Assembly: GCA_030609865.1 (NCBI GenBank)
Contig: JAUWSZ010000264.1
Span: 1 to 5,109 of the forward strand
Direction: 5' to 3'
DNA from: a bacterium
GTDB taxonomy: Bacteria; Desulfobacterota; DSWW01
DNA length: 5,109 bases
The notes beneath the pieces were generated by a model. It was not told where the DNA came from, searched no databases, and worked only from the letters and a program-made list of their open reading frames with translations. Every line of letters begins with the position of its first letter. The stretch's first letter is position 1. Of the stretch, positions 1 to 5,109 are shown in pieces. Both the position numbers and the translations under genes were made by a program.

Positions 1-209
1 GCGGTCTCTTCGTTCAAGAATTCGATGTCGTAGAATACGTCCCGGAAATCGAACGTCCAGATCGGGGATTCATCAGCAGAGGCCCAAGATGGGATGGAGG
101 GCACGAGAAGAAGGATTGCCAGGACCAGGAAACGTGCAGACGAGCTGGCCTTAAGGGTCAAATTGGCTTCTTTTCGACGGCTTTTCAAGCTTCCCCCCCA
201 AATCTTCAC
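1..209 (-). CDS. N-terminal part of an exported protein, cut by the left edge
   Basis: Reading leftward from a GTG at 209 gives 69 residues before the window ends. An in-frame TAA at 215-213 means that no earlier start is possible. GAAGGT at 222-217, seven bases before the GTG, is a fair ribosome site. The protein begins MKIWGGSLKSRRKEANLTLK, followed by a hydrophobic core (FLVLAILLLVP, residues 27-37) and a likely signal peptidase I site after SWASA (residue 45). A later TTG at 161 would give a more usual 29-residue signal peptide, so the start is uncertain. The mature part begins DESPIWTFDFRDVFYDIEFL. The pattern of a tryptophan followed by DVFYDIEFLNEE recalls the blade start of Ycf48-like or BNR beta-propellers, but one partial blade is thin evidence. 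The gene lies 89 bases downstream of the lipoprotein gene on the same strand and may be co-transcribed with it. Export is well supported; the fold is a guess. Confidence 0.68.
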   Translation of the reverse strand, partial: MKIWGGSLKSRRKEANLTLKASSSARFLVLAILLLVPSIPSWASADESPIWTFDFRDVFYDIEFLNEET

Positions 210-216
210 GCCTTAG

Positions 217-222
217 ACCTTC
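217..222 (-). promoter_or_regulatory. Ribosome binding site for the GTG-started exported protein
   Basis: GAAGGT on the minus strand lies seven bases before the GTG at 209. With the in-frame stop at 215-213 it supports the GTG over an upstream start. A second AAGG at 214-211 is too close to the start to be used well. Confidence 0.45.
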
Positions 223-298
223 AAGCCGAATCCGTGTTTCAGATATTCATGCCCGGCCGTCAACCTCCGGAATTGCCCCGGAAACCTTCCCTCCTTGC

Positions 299-1132
299 CT
301 ACGGTTGGTAATAAGGGTCGATCACAGCCACACCCGTAGAGCTTCCCGGGCAGGCAGGATAGTAGCCGCCCACAAAGACCGAGCCCGGCTTTGTGGCCTT
401 GATCTGGATCGAGGGCGCGGCGTCATCGTTCGCATCGGGGACAGAGAAGTAGAAAACGCCCATTCCCAATTTGGACGTTGCTCCGTCTCCAAGAAGGTAC
501 GTGATCGGGATCTCATCGGGCGGATCGCCCCCCTCAGCGGTGACCGTCACCCCGGGTATACTGACGGTCGTCGCAGGGTAATCCATGTCGGCAAAGCCGA
601 TGGACACTCCCGGAAAGACGGCCAATTGCCCCGCGATCAGATCTGACAGGCTAGAACCAGAAGTAAGGGCGAAAAGGGCAAAGGAAAAGGAATCCAGGAA
701 CAGCAGGTCGCCCTTGTTCTCTCCGTCAACTACAGTTCCGGGTTGAAACATGTTGTACATGGGTGGATCCGTGCCCAGGGAGACCTTCATCAGCATATTT
801 AGGGGCGCCAAGTTTTCGTTATATTTGACGGGAACTGGCATTCTCCACACACCATCCCCGTCGCTTATCGTCCAGACGTTGCACAAATCGCCCTCGCAAG
901 CGCAGGTCCTCTCGTAGTCAGGGTCATCAAAAAAGAACTCATTGGTGATCAACTGCACCCTCGCCCCAACAAGCGGTGCTTGCCCCAGCATATCAAGGAC
1001 CATTCCGGATGCGGTTATAATCTTGTCCGGAGGGGGCACAACCTGCTCTTCGTCGCACGCCACGAGCAGGGAGGCGGTCAGGAGCAACGCCAGGTAAGCG
1101 AACAGGATCGGTTGGATGCGCATTTGCCTCAT
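299..1132 (-). CDS. Lipoprotein with a carboxypeptidase-regulatory-like N-terminal region
   Basis: The 277-residue product starts at the ATG at 1132, because AAGGAG at 1145-1140 sits seven bases before it; the frame is open further upstream to 1189 but without comparable signals. MRQMRIQPILF leads into a hydrophobic stretch ending in the lipobox LVAC, so Cys26 should be lipidated and the mature protein has about 252 residues. The residues after the Cys are Asp-Glu-Glu; Asp at +2 retains lipoproteins in the inner membrane in E. coli, but this rule varies between phyla. A proline-rich linker (VVPPPDK) precedes a segment with the pattern SGMVLDMLGQAPLVGARVQL (about residues 42-61), like the start of a carboxypeptidase regulatory-like beta-sandwich. 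Three cysteines sit close together (77, 79, 84) and a fourth near the C-terminus (261). The remainder is beta-rich with no motif I recognise. The function is unknown. It may head a leftward transcript with the exported protein 89 bases downstream. Confidence 0.85.
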   Translation of the reverse strand: MRQMRIQPILFAYLALLLTASLLVACDEEQVVPPPDKIITASGMVLDMLGQAPLVGARVQLITNEFFFDDPDYERTCACEGDLCNVWTISDGDGVWRMPVPVKYNENLAPLNMLMKVSLGTDPPMYNMFQPGTVVDGENKGDLLFLDSFSFALFALTSGSSLSDLIAGQLAVFPGVSIGFADMDYPATTVSIPGVTVTAEGGDPPDEIPITYLLGDGATSKLGMGVFYFSVPDANDDAAPSIQIKATKPGSVFVGGYYPACPGSSTGVAVIDPYYQP

Positions 1133-1139
1133 TTTTGTT

Positions 1140-1145
1140 CTCCTT
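1140..1145 (-). promoter_or_regulatory. Shine-Dalgarno site that fixes the lipoprotein start
   Basis: AAGGAG on the minus strand lies seven bases before the ATG at 1132. This selects that ATG over the open frame extending to 1189 and over the ATG three codons downstream at 1123. Confidence 0.8.
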
Positions 1146-1241
1146 GCTCCCGGCGACTCACCGTTTTGTGGGGGAATCGCGTCTCTCATTGCGATCGTTG
1201 TGACCCCGGAGTTTCACTTTTTCAGGTTGTTTTTTTCTCAG

Positions 1242-1271
1242 ATTCTTGTAAGATCTTCGTTGAGTGGTCAA
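1242..1271 (-). promoter_or_regulatory. Weak candidate sigma-70 promoter for the leftward genes
   Basis: On the minus strand TTGACC (1271-1266) matches a -35 box at five of six positions. Possible -10 boxes are AAGAAT at 1247-1242 with an 18-base spacer and TACAAG at 1250-1245 with a 15-base spacer; each matches four of six. Either would give a leader of about 100 bases before the lipoprotein ATG. The site sits in AT-rich DNA, as promoters often do, but the -10 is poor and the call is tentative. Confidence 0.25.
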
Positions 1272-1398
1272 AAAGTTTTTTATCCAGCTGGTCAAATCTT
1301 CTCTATGTCGGTTTTATTGTATTCTTTCAGGTCTGTCAAGCGAAAAGAATGGGGGAGAAATATCGGCTTCGGGCCGAACCCGCGTGTGCTTAAAGCCT

Positions 1399-1449
1399 TA
1401 TACCATTCTATACAAATAGTATATCACGGAATATATCGACTTCGTATAC
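1399..1449. repeat. Cluster of TATAC/GTATA elements at about 10-bp steps
   Basis: TATAC occurs at 1399-1403 and 1409-1413, its reverse complement GTATA at 1419-1423, an ATATAT run at 1430-1435, and the self-complementary GTATAC at 1444-1449. The first three starts are exactly 10 bp apart, which places them on one face of the helix. The second and third form an inverted repeat around AAATA. Similar GTATAC-type dyads are used by some GntR-family repressors, but no regulator gene is visible here and the function is inferred. Confidence 0.35.
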
Positions 1450-1491
1450 AAGAAAAGAGGGGAGGCCGGGCCGACACACACAATCCCATAT

Positions 1492-1538
1492 CGTTCCGAT
1501 CAATCAAGAAATAGGGTACGACAATGGCAATCGGAACG
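1492..1538. repeat. Perfect 9-bp inverted repeat with a 29-base spacer
   Basis: CGTTCCGAT at 1492-1500 is the exact reverse complement of ATCGGAACG at 1530-1538. The arms lie just upstream of the consensus TATAAT at 1555-1560. They could be paired regulator half-sites or a long-loop RNA stem. Chance cannot be excluded. Confidence 0.35.
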
Positions 1539-1682
1539 TCATTATGCCAGTGAATATAATACGCCGGGTCATCGAGGATTCCAGCTATCCAATCTTGATG
1601 AACCGATGAAGGAGGACCTCCTGGATCATTTCTGGGGGTTTCGCCCATAGATTCGGGGATAGACATCACGTGCAGAGGTAGA

Positions 1683-1705
1683 ATCGATGCTGCCCGGACA
1701 TCGAT
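1683..1705. promoter_or_regulatory. Candidate operator, 7-bp dyad
   Basis: ATCGATG (1683-1689) and CATCGAT (1699-1705) form a perfect inverted repeat around nine bases, about 66 bp before the dehydrogenase ATG. The arm-to-arm distance of 16 bp is a spacing typical of dimeric helix-turn-helix repressors. No regulator gene lies in the window, so the role is inferred only from symmetry and position. Confidence 0.35.
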
Positions 1706-1714
1706 CGTGTGACT

Positions 1715-1727
1715 AGGTTCTAAACCT
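1715..1727. promoter_or_regulatory. Candidate operator or small hairpin, AGGTT-CTA-AACCT
   Basis: This is a perfect 5-bp dyad around three bases, nine bases after the 7-bp dyad and 43 bases before the dehydrogenase ATG. It may be a second regulator site or part of the leader. It is short enough to arise by chance. Confidence 0.25.
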
Positions 1728-1758
1728 CGCGCACACGGAACAAGCGACAAACGCGAAG

Positions 1759-1764
1759 AAGGAG
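1759..1764 (+). promoter_or_regulatory. Shine-Dalgarno site of the dehydrogenase gene
   Basis: AAGGAG lies six bases before the ATG at 1771, an ideal spacing, and fixes that start. Confidence 0.85.
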
Positions 1765-1770
1765 CGGAAC

Positions 1771-2598
1771 ATGACGCATGGCTTCAAGGACAAAGTGGCG
1801 ATTGTAACCGGTGGGGCTTCAGGGATTGGACAGGCTCTCTGCGAGGAACTCGGGAGACAAGGAGCAAAGATCGTTGCAGCAGACGTCAATCTGGAAGGGG
1901 CTGAACAAGTTGTCGCAGCCATCTCGAAAGCCGGTGGACAGGCAGAAGCGGCAAGCCTGGACGTGACCCAGTCCGAAGAGGTTCTAAAACTCATCGACCA
2001 GACGGCCTCCAAGCACGGACGGCTCGATTACATGTTCAACAATGCGGGAATCGCCAACCTGGGTGAAGTCCGCGACATGACTCCCGGACAATGGGACCGC
2101 ATCATCCAAATCAACCTGATGGGCGTCGTTTACGGCGCGACCGCTGCCTATTCCCTGATGGTCAAACAGGGATTCGGGCACATTGTGAATACGGCTTCCC
2201 AGGCAGGCCTGTATCCCGTGTCGGGAACTACATCCTATACCCTCACCAAGCATGGCGTGGTCGGGCTTTCGACATCGCTCCGGACCGAGGGGGCCGGTCT
2301 GGGCGTGAAGGTGAGTGTGATCTGTCCGGGGCCTGTTGTATCGCGCATCGTAGAAGATGCCACGATGATGGGGGACTACGAGAAGAATGTCTTCAGTGAT
2401 ATTCCACAGTTCGTGTTGATGGATACGGCCAAGGCAGCAAGGGTGATCCTCCGGGACGTTGCCCGAAACCGAGCGATCATCATCTTTCCCTTCCACGCTC
2501 GCTTCCTCTGGTGGCTCCATCGGATCAGCCCGGCCATCCCCGAGTTCATCGCCCGAATGATGACCGAGGGAAATCGAAGATACCGCATCGAGCGCTAA
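1771..2598 (+). CDS. Classical short-chain dehydrogenase/reductase (SDR)
   Basis: The 275-residue cytoplasmic oxidoreductase should interconvert an alcohol and a carbonyl using NAD(H) or NADP(H). The Rossmann-fold signature TGGASGIG is at residues 13-20; Asp38 at the end of the second beta strand favours NAD(H). Asp64 follows in LDV, then NNAG at 90-93. The catalytic tetrad is complete: Asn115, Ser143 in NTASQAG, Tyr156 and Lys160 in YTLTK. A PG pair at 186-187 closes the cofactor site. The length is slightly above the usual 250 because of a C-terminal tail (about 234-275) rich in aromatic and basic residues, including FHARFLWWLHRI, which could touch the membrane or a hydrophobic substrate. 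It is the first gene of the rightward group, with 26 bases before the FAD enzyme. The SDR family call is very secure; the substrate is unknown. Confidence 0.96.
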   Translation: MTHGFKDKVAIVTGGASGIGQALCEELGRQGAKIVAADVNLEGAEQVVAAISKAGGQAEAASLDVTQSEEVLKLIDQTASKHGRLDYMFNNAGIANLGEVRDMTPGQWDRIIQINLMGVVYGATAAYSLMVKQGFGHIVNTASQAGLYPVSGTTSYTLTKHGVVGLSTSLRTEGAGLGVKVSVICPGPVVSRIVEDATMMGDYEKNVFSDIPQFVLMDTAKAARVILRDVARNRAIIIFPFHARFLWWLHRISPAIPEFIARMMTEGNRRYRIER

Positions 2599-2613
2599 CA
2601 AGAGAAATGGGGG

Positions 2614-2619
2614 AAGGAG
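2614..2619 (+). promoter_or_regulatory. Shine-Dalgarno site that fixes the FAD enzyme start
   Basis: AAGGAG lies five bases before the ATG at 2625. The same frame is open upstream (in-frame ATG at 2607 and a frame reaching back into the dehydrogenase gene), but those starts would place this site inside the coding sequence. Confidence 0.8.
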
Positions 2620-2624
2620 TCGTC

Positions 2625-3851
2625 ATGGCACGAAAGAAATGGGACGCTATCGTGATCGGAGCAGGACCGGCAGGGGCTTCTGCCGCCCGGACCCTGGTGG
2701 CCGGAGGGTTGGATTGTCTGTTGATTGAGAAGAAGAAGCTGCCCAGACACAAGATGTGCTCAGGCATCCTGTCCCGTTGGACCATTGACTTCGTCCATCG
2801 AAAATTCGGTGCCATCCCGCGGGAGGTGTACTGTCAACCGAATTTCCTGAATGGATTTGCTCTTCACTTCCCTTCGCTCAGGTATCCGCTGGTGGCGAAT
2901 TCCCGGGAAGCTATGCCAAACGTGTGGCGGTCCGCTTTTGACCATTTTCTGACAAAGGCAAGCGGGGCGCGGATCCGTGACGGCCTCGCCCTTCAACATA
3001 TCGAAAAGCAAGCAGAAGGCTTCAAAATCACCTGCAACGACACTTCCAAGACAGAGCGATCGACAGCGGTTTCTTTCGCGTCAAACTACGTAGTCGCTGC
3101 GGACGGGGGCAACTCGAGGTCGATTCGAAGCATGATGCCGAAGGCATACCGGGGTCTGCCTTACGGAACCGGAATGCAGTTACACTACCGGGGCTTGATC
3201 GATGTCGATCCCGGACATTTCAATGTATTCTTCCATCGCGACATGGGCTTCTACTCCTGGGCCAACATCAAGGACGACGACATCCACGTCGGGGTGGGCG
3301 GCATCGGAACGCACAAACTGCCCCCCTATCACGCTGCGTTTGTCTCCCTCCTGGAAAAGAACTATGGCCTCGAGATCAGGGAAACCCTCATGCGGGAAGG
3401 CATGGCCGCCGTGATCCAGGCCCCACTGAATCGTTTCACCCTGGGCACCGGAAACTTCCTGGCCGCAGGGGATGCGGCCGGCTTCATGCACAACGGTGGA
3501 GAGGGCATCTCCTGCGCCTTGACCACCGGGAACCTGGCAGCAGAGGCCATTCTGTCGGCCGAGAAGACCGGGCTCGAAGCCCTCGATGTCTATCGCACCG
3601 CTGTCCGAGACGAGGCCGAACTGTGCCTGGACCAGTTCAACCCGCTCAGAATGATGAAGACATTCCCGTTCCAGATGGACCTGAAAGGGCTGTGGAAGAA
3701 ATACTCCCTCAAAGAACTGTCCGTCATGTGGCAGGACATGAAGGCCTTCGGCGCTCAGGACAACGGTTTTGCCGATACAGGCATCGGGAAGATCTCGAAA
3801 CAGAACATGCTCCACCGCCTCCGCCATGGGCACTACCGAATCGATTTGTAA
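2625..3851 (+). CDS. FAD-dependent oxidoreductase, geranylgeranyl reductase family
   Basis: The 408-residue flavoprotein starts at the ATG at 2625, which has a good ribosome site and puts the FAD-binding strand at the N-terminus. Residues 7-17 (DAIVIGAGPAG) form the dinucleotide fold, ending in Glu35, which should bind the ribose of FAD. A PRHKMCSGILS segment (40-50) with Cys45 matches the region after this fold in geranylgeranyl reductases and FixC-like proteins. Arg102 and Asp106 lie in the expected WRSAFDHFL helix. AADGGNS (158-164) is the conserved DG motif and AAGDAAG (280-286), followed by GGEGI, is the second FAD motif. Family members reduce double bonds of isoprenoid chains in lipids, quinones or chlorophyll side chains, or act in electron transfer. 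The substrate motif is altered: Tyr210-x-Trp212 remains but is followed by Ala-Asn instead of the usual x-Phe-Pro. It is probably co-transcribed with the SDR gene. Family secure, substrate unknown. Confidence 0.92.
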   Translation: MARKKWDAIVIGAGPAGASAARTLVAGGLDCLLIEKKKLPRHKMCSGILSRWTIDFVHRKFGAIPREVYCQPNFLNGFALHFPSLRYPLVANSREAMPNVWRSAFDHFLTKASGARIRDGLALQHIEKQAEGFKITCNDTSKTERSTAVSFASNYVVAADGGNSRSIRSMMPKAYRGLPYGTGMQLHYRGLIDVDPGHFNVFFHRDMGFYSWANIKDDDIHVGVGGIGTHKLPPYHAAFVSLLEKNYGLEIRETLMREGMAAVIQAPLNRFTLGTGNFLAAGDAAGFMHNGGEGISCALTTGNLAAEAILSAEKTGLEALDVYRTAVRDEAELCLDQFNPLRMMKTFPFQMDLKGLWKKYSLKELSVMWQDMKAFGAQDNGFADTGIGKISKQNMLHRLRHGHYRIDL

Positions 3852-3857
3852 AATAAT

Positions 3858-3881
3858 AACGAGCGCAGTCCCACGCTCGTT
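3858..3881 (+). terminator. Intergenic hairpin, possible weak terminator or attenuator
   Basis: AACGAGCG (3858-3865) pairs perfectly with CGCTCGTT (3874-3881) around an eight-base loop, seven bases after the FAD enzyme's stop codon. The following bases (TGATAATCTT) are AT-rich but lack a solid T run, so complete termination is doubtful. It may reduce read-through into the exporter gene or protect the upstream mRNA end. Confidence 0.45.
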
Positions 3882-3904
3882 TGATAATCTTCACACAGAG
3901 CTTT

Positions 3905-5109
3905 ATGCAAGACGTCGAGCAAAAACCCAGACAACAGAATGACCGGATGGAGGCGTTTCTCCGGCACCCGGAGCGCAGCCTGATCCGTCTTTCGATCCCA
4001 ATCATGATCGGCATGGGAATCCATATCCTCTACTCCATCGCGGACATGATCTTCGTGGGTCGACTTGGAAGCGATGCCATCGCGGCCGTTACCTTCTCCG
4101 GTTCTTTCCTGTTTCTATTGTTCTCCCTGAGTTCCGTGAGTGTTGGAGCCCAATCTCTCATCGCTCGAAGGTTGGGGGCAGGCGATCATCATGGGGCGAA
4201 CCGCGCTGCCACCCATGCACTTCTTCTGGGCGTCTCCCTCGGGGTGGTCTTCTTCTTCCTTGGGCGACCCTTTACCGAAGAGATGCTCCGCCTCGTTGGG
4301 GCCCGGGATCAGGCCCTGGCCATGGGCACTGCATACATGAAGATTCTCTTCCTGGGGGCCCCGCTCCTATTCTTCAACGCCTCCTCCCGCGCCATCCTCA
4401 CCGGCGAAGGAGATACCAAGACCCCGGTCGTCATCCTGGCCGCAGCAACGGGGCTGAATATCGTGCTCGACCCGATCTTCATCTACCTCCTCGGATGGGG
4501 TGTCCCCGGAGCTGCCTGGGCGACCCTCGCAGCTATGCTCGCAAGCTTTGTAGCCTATTTCACCTTCCTGTTCATCCGAAAGGCATCGTATGTATCCTTC
4601 TCACCCAGATTCTGCAGGCCTTCATGGGGTGTACTGAGGAACATCCTGAAGGTGGGCATCCCTGCGTCGATGACCATGATGATCATGAGCATCGGGGGAA
4701 TGTGCTTTCATCGGATCCTTTCGATCTACGGGACCCATGCAGTGGCTGCCTACGGCCTGGGAGGCAGGGTGGACATGGTCATCATCCTGCCCTTCATCGG
4801 GGTCAGCACCGCCCTGCTGAGCCTCGTGGGTATGTACTACGGGGCTTCACGGGGTGACCTGGTTGACCGGATCGCCACCTACGCCATCAAATGGACCCTC
4901 CTCGCTTCAGTTGTGTTCGGCATCCTCGTGTACCTGTTTCCCGATATCCTTCTCCGGGTCTTCACCGACGACCCTGCCGTCATCACCATCGGCAAAACCT
5001 ATCTCCGATACATTGTTTTCGCCTATCCGCTGATCGCCTTCAGCATGAACAGCGGCAGGATCCTCCAGGGACTCGGGCTCGGCCTGCAGAGCCTGGTGAT
5101 CACCGCTAC
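3905..5109 (+). CDS. MATE-family multidrug/toxin exporter, cut by the right edge
   Basis: From the ATG at 3905 the frame is open to the window end, giving 401 residues; full MATE proteins have about 440-480, so only the last part is missing. After a polar N-terminus of about 25 residues come repeated membrane segments, beginning LIRLSIPIMIGMGIHIL, then SIADMIFVGRLGSDAIAAV (44-62), GAQSLIARRLGAGD (81-94) and NIVLDPIFIYLLG (185-197). These match the DinF/NorM type of MatE domain. Asp47 in the first membrane helix and Asp189 in the LDP motif are candidate cation-coupling or structural residues. A second MatE half starts near LKVGIPASM (249-256). Family members are inner-membrane antiporters that expel organic compounds using Na+ or H+. 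The ribosome site is poor (only GAG, 3898-3900), so ATG 3947 is a possible alternative start and translation may be weak. The gene lies 53 bases after the FAD enzyme gene. Confidence 0.93.
   Translation, partial: MQDVEQKPRQQNDRMEAFLRHPERSLIRLSIPIMIGMGIHILYSIADMIFVGRLGSDAIAAVTFSGSFLFLLFSLSSVSVGAQSLIARRLGAGDHHGANRAATHALLLGVSLGVVFFFLGRPFTEEMLRLVGARDQALAMGTAYMKILFLGAPLLFFNASSRAILTGEGDTKTPVVILAAATGLNIVLDPIFIYLLGWGVPGAAWATLAAMLASFVAYFTFLFIRKASYVSFSPRFCRPSWGVLRNILKVGIPASMTMMIMSIGGMCFHRILSIYGTHAVAAYGLGGRVDMVIILPFIGVSTALLSLVGMYYGASRGDLVDRIATYAIKWTLLASVVFGILVYLFPDILLRVFTDDPAVITIGKTYLRYIVFAYPLIAFSMNSGRILQGLGLGLQSLVITA

Larger units (their letters stand above)
1133..1770. other. Gene-poor divergent intergenic region
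   Basis: This stretch of about 640 bases separates the leftward lipoprotein gene from the rightward dehydrogenase gene. Counting bases gives about 40% GC for 1201-1440, clearly lower than the flanking genes. It holds T-rich runs (1218-1222, 1230-1236, 1276-1281), a small potential hairpin at 1363-1377 (TCGGC/GCCGA), a cluster of TATAC/GTATA elements (1399-1449), a 9-bp inverted repeat (1492-1538), a perfect TATAAT at 1555-1560 without a partner -35 box, an odd palindrome AGGAGG-A-CCTCCT (1610-1622), and two compact dyads near the dehydrogenase start. Open frames run through it on both strands, but none has a good start site or recognisable product. It most likely contains the promoters of both flanking units and perhaps the remains of a decayed gene. 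Confidence 0.6.

Noticed and set aside
240..290. CCGG-containing inverted repeat between the two leftward genes as a terminator
   Set aside because: The perfect part of the stem is only 5 bp and is not followed by a T run on the minus strand.
1363..1397. Possible small structured RNA (TCGGC/GCCGA and GGCTT/AAGCC stems)
   Set aside because: The stems are only 5 bp and mutually exclusive in part, with no promoter or terminator around them and no match to an RNA family I know.
1116..1514. Plus-strand open frame with a hydrophobic start (MRICLIFVLLA)
   Set aside because: It begins antisense to the lipoprotein signal region and runs through AT-rich spacer. It has no ribosome site and no recognisable motif; the hydrophobic start mirrors T-rich DNA.
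1610..1622. AGGAGG-A-CCTCCT palindrome as a ribosome site for a hidden gene
   Set aside because: It has Shine-Dalgarno-like sequence on both strands, but no ATG, GTG or TTG with a useful open frame follows at the proper distance on either strand.
1984..2601. Long minus-strand open frame of 205 residues across the SDR gene
   Set aside because: It lies antisense to a gene with a complete SDR motif set and has no domain or ribosome site; it is a reflection of the codon bias of the real gene.
2622..2640. TGGCAC near the flavoenzyme start as a sigma-54 promoter
   Set aside because: The matching -12 element (TTGC at the fixed spacing) is absent, and the bases are the start of the coding sequence.
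3180..3833. Minus-strand open frame of 217 residues across the flavoenzyme gene
   Set aside because: It is antisense to strongly supported FAD-binding motifs and shows no recognisable protein features.
4495..4857. Plus-strand 120-residue frame rich in His, Cys and Gly
   Set aside because: It is a shifted frame inside the MATE gene, whose own frame is continuous with clear membrane segments and MatE motifs.

Overview
The window looks like a piece of a bacterial chromosome with moderately high GC in the genes (roughly 55-60% by eye) and strong Shine-Dalgarno sites of the AAGGAG type. A lipoprotein with a clear lipobox and a second exported protein suggest a Gram-negative envelope. The gene mix (a lipoprotein with a carboxypeptidase-regulatory-like start, an FAD enzyme of the geranylgeranyl reductase family, and a MATE exporter) would fit a Desulfobacterota or deltaproteobacterial lineage. 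That placement is an impression from gene style, not a measured result.

Left part (1-1132), minus strand: two exported proteins are read leftward. First comes a 277-residue lipoprotein (299-1132). After 89 bases follows the start of a secreted protein (209 to beyond position 1), which opens with GTG and has a signal peptide of up to 45 residues; only 69 residues lie in the window. The two may share a transcript.

Middle (1133-1770): about 640 bases without a convincing gene separate the leftward pair from the rightward group. Its first part is AT-rich (about 40% GC over 1201-1440). It carries a run of TATAC/GTATA elements at about 10-bp steps and several inverted repeats that could be operators for the divergent units. 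Two open frames lie antisense to one another across 1420-1750; neither has a good start and I do not call either as a gene.

Right part (1771-5109), plus strand: a classical short-chain dehydrogenase (1771-2598), then after 26 bases an FAD-dependent oxidoreductase of the geranylgeranyl reductase family (2625-3851). After a 53-base gap holding a perfect 8-bp hairpin comes a MATE-family membrane exporter (3905 to beyond the right edge). The first two genes are almost certainly co-transcribed; the exporter may be read through the hairpin. Two redox enzymes beside a multidrug-type exporter suggest modification and export of, or protection from, a hydrophobic small molecule, but the substrate cannot be read from the sequence. 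I did not find a clearly new system such as a CRISPR array, retron or mobile element.
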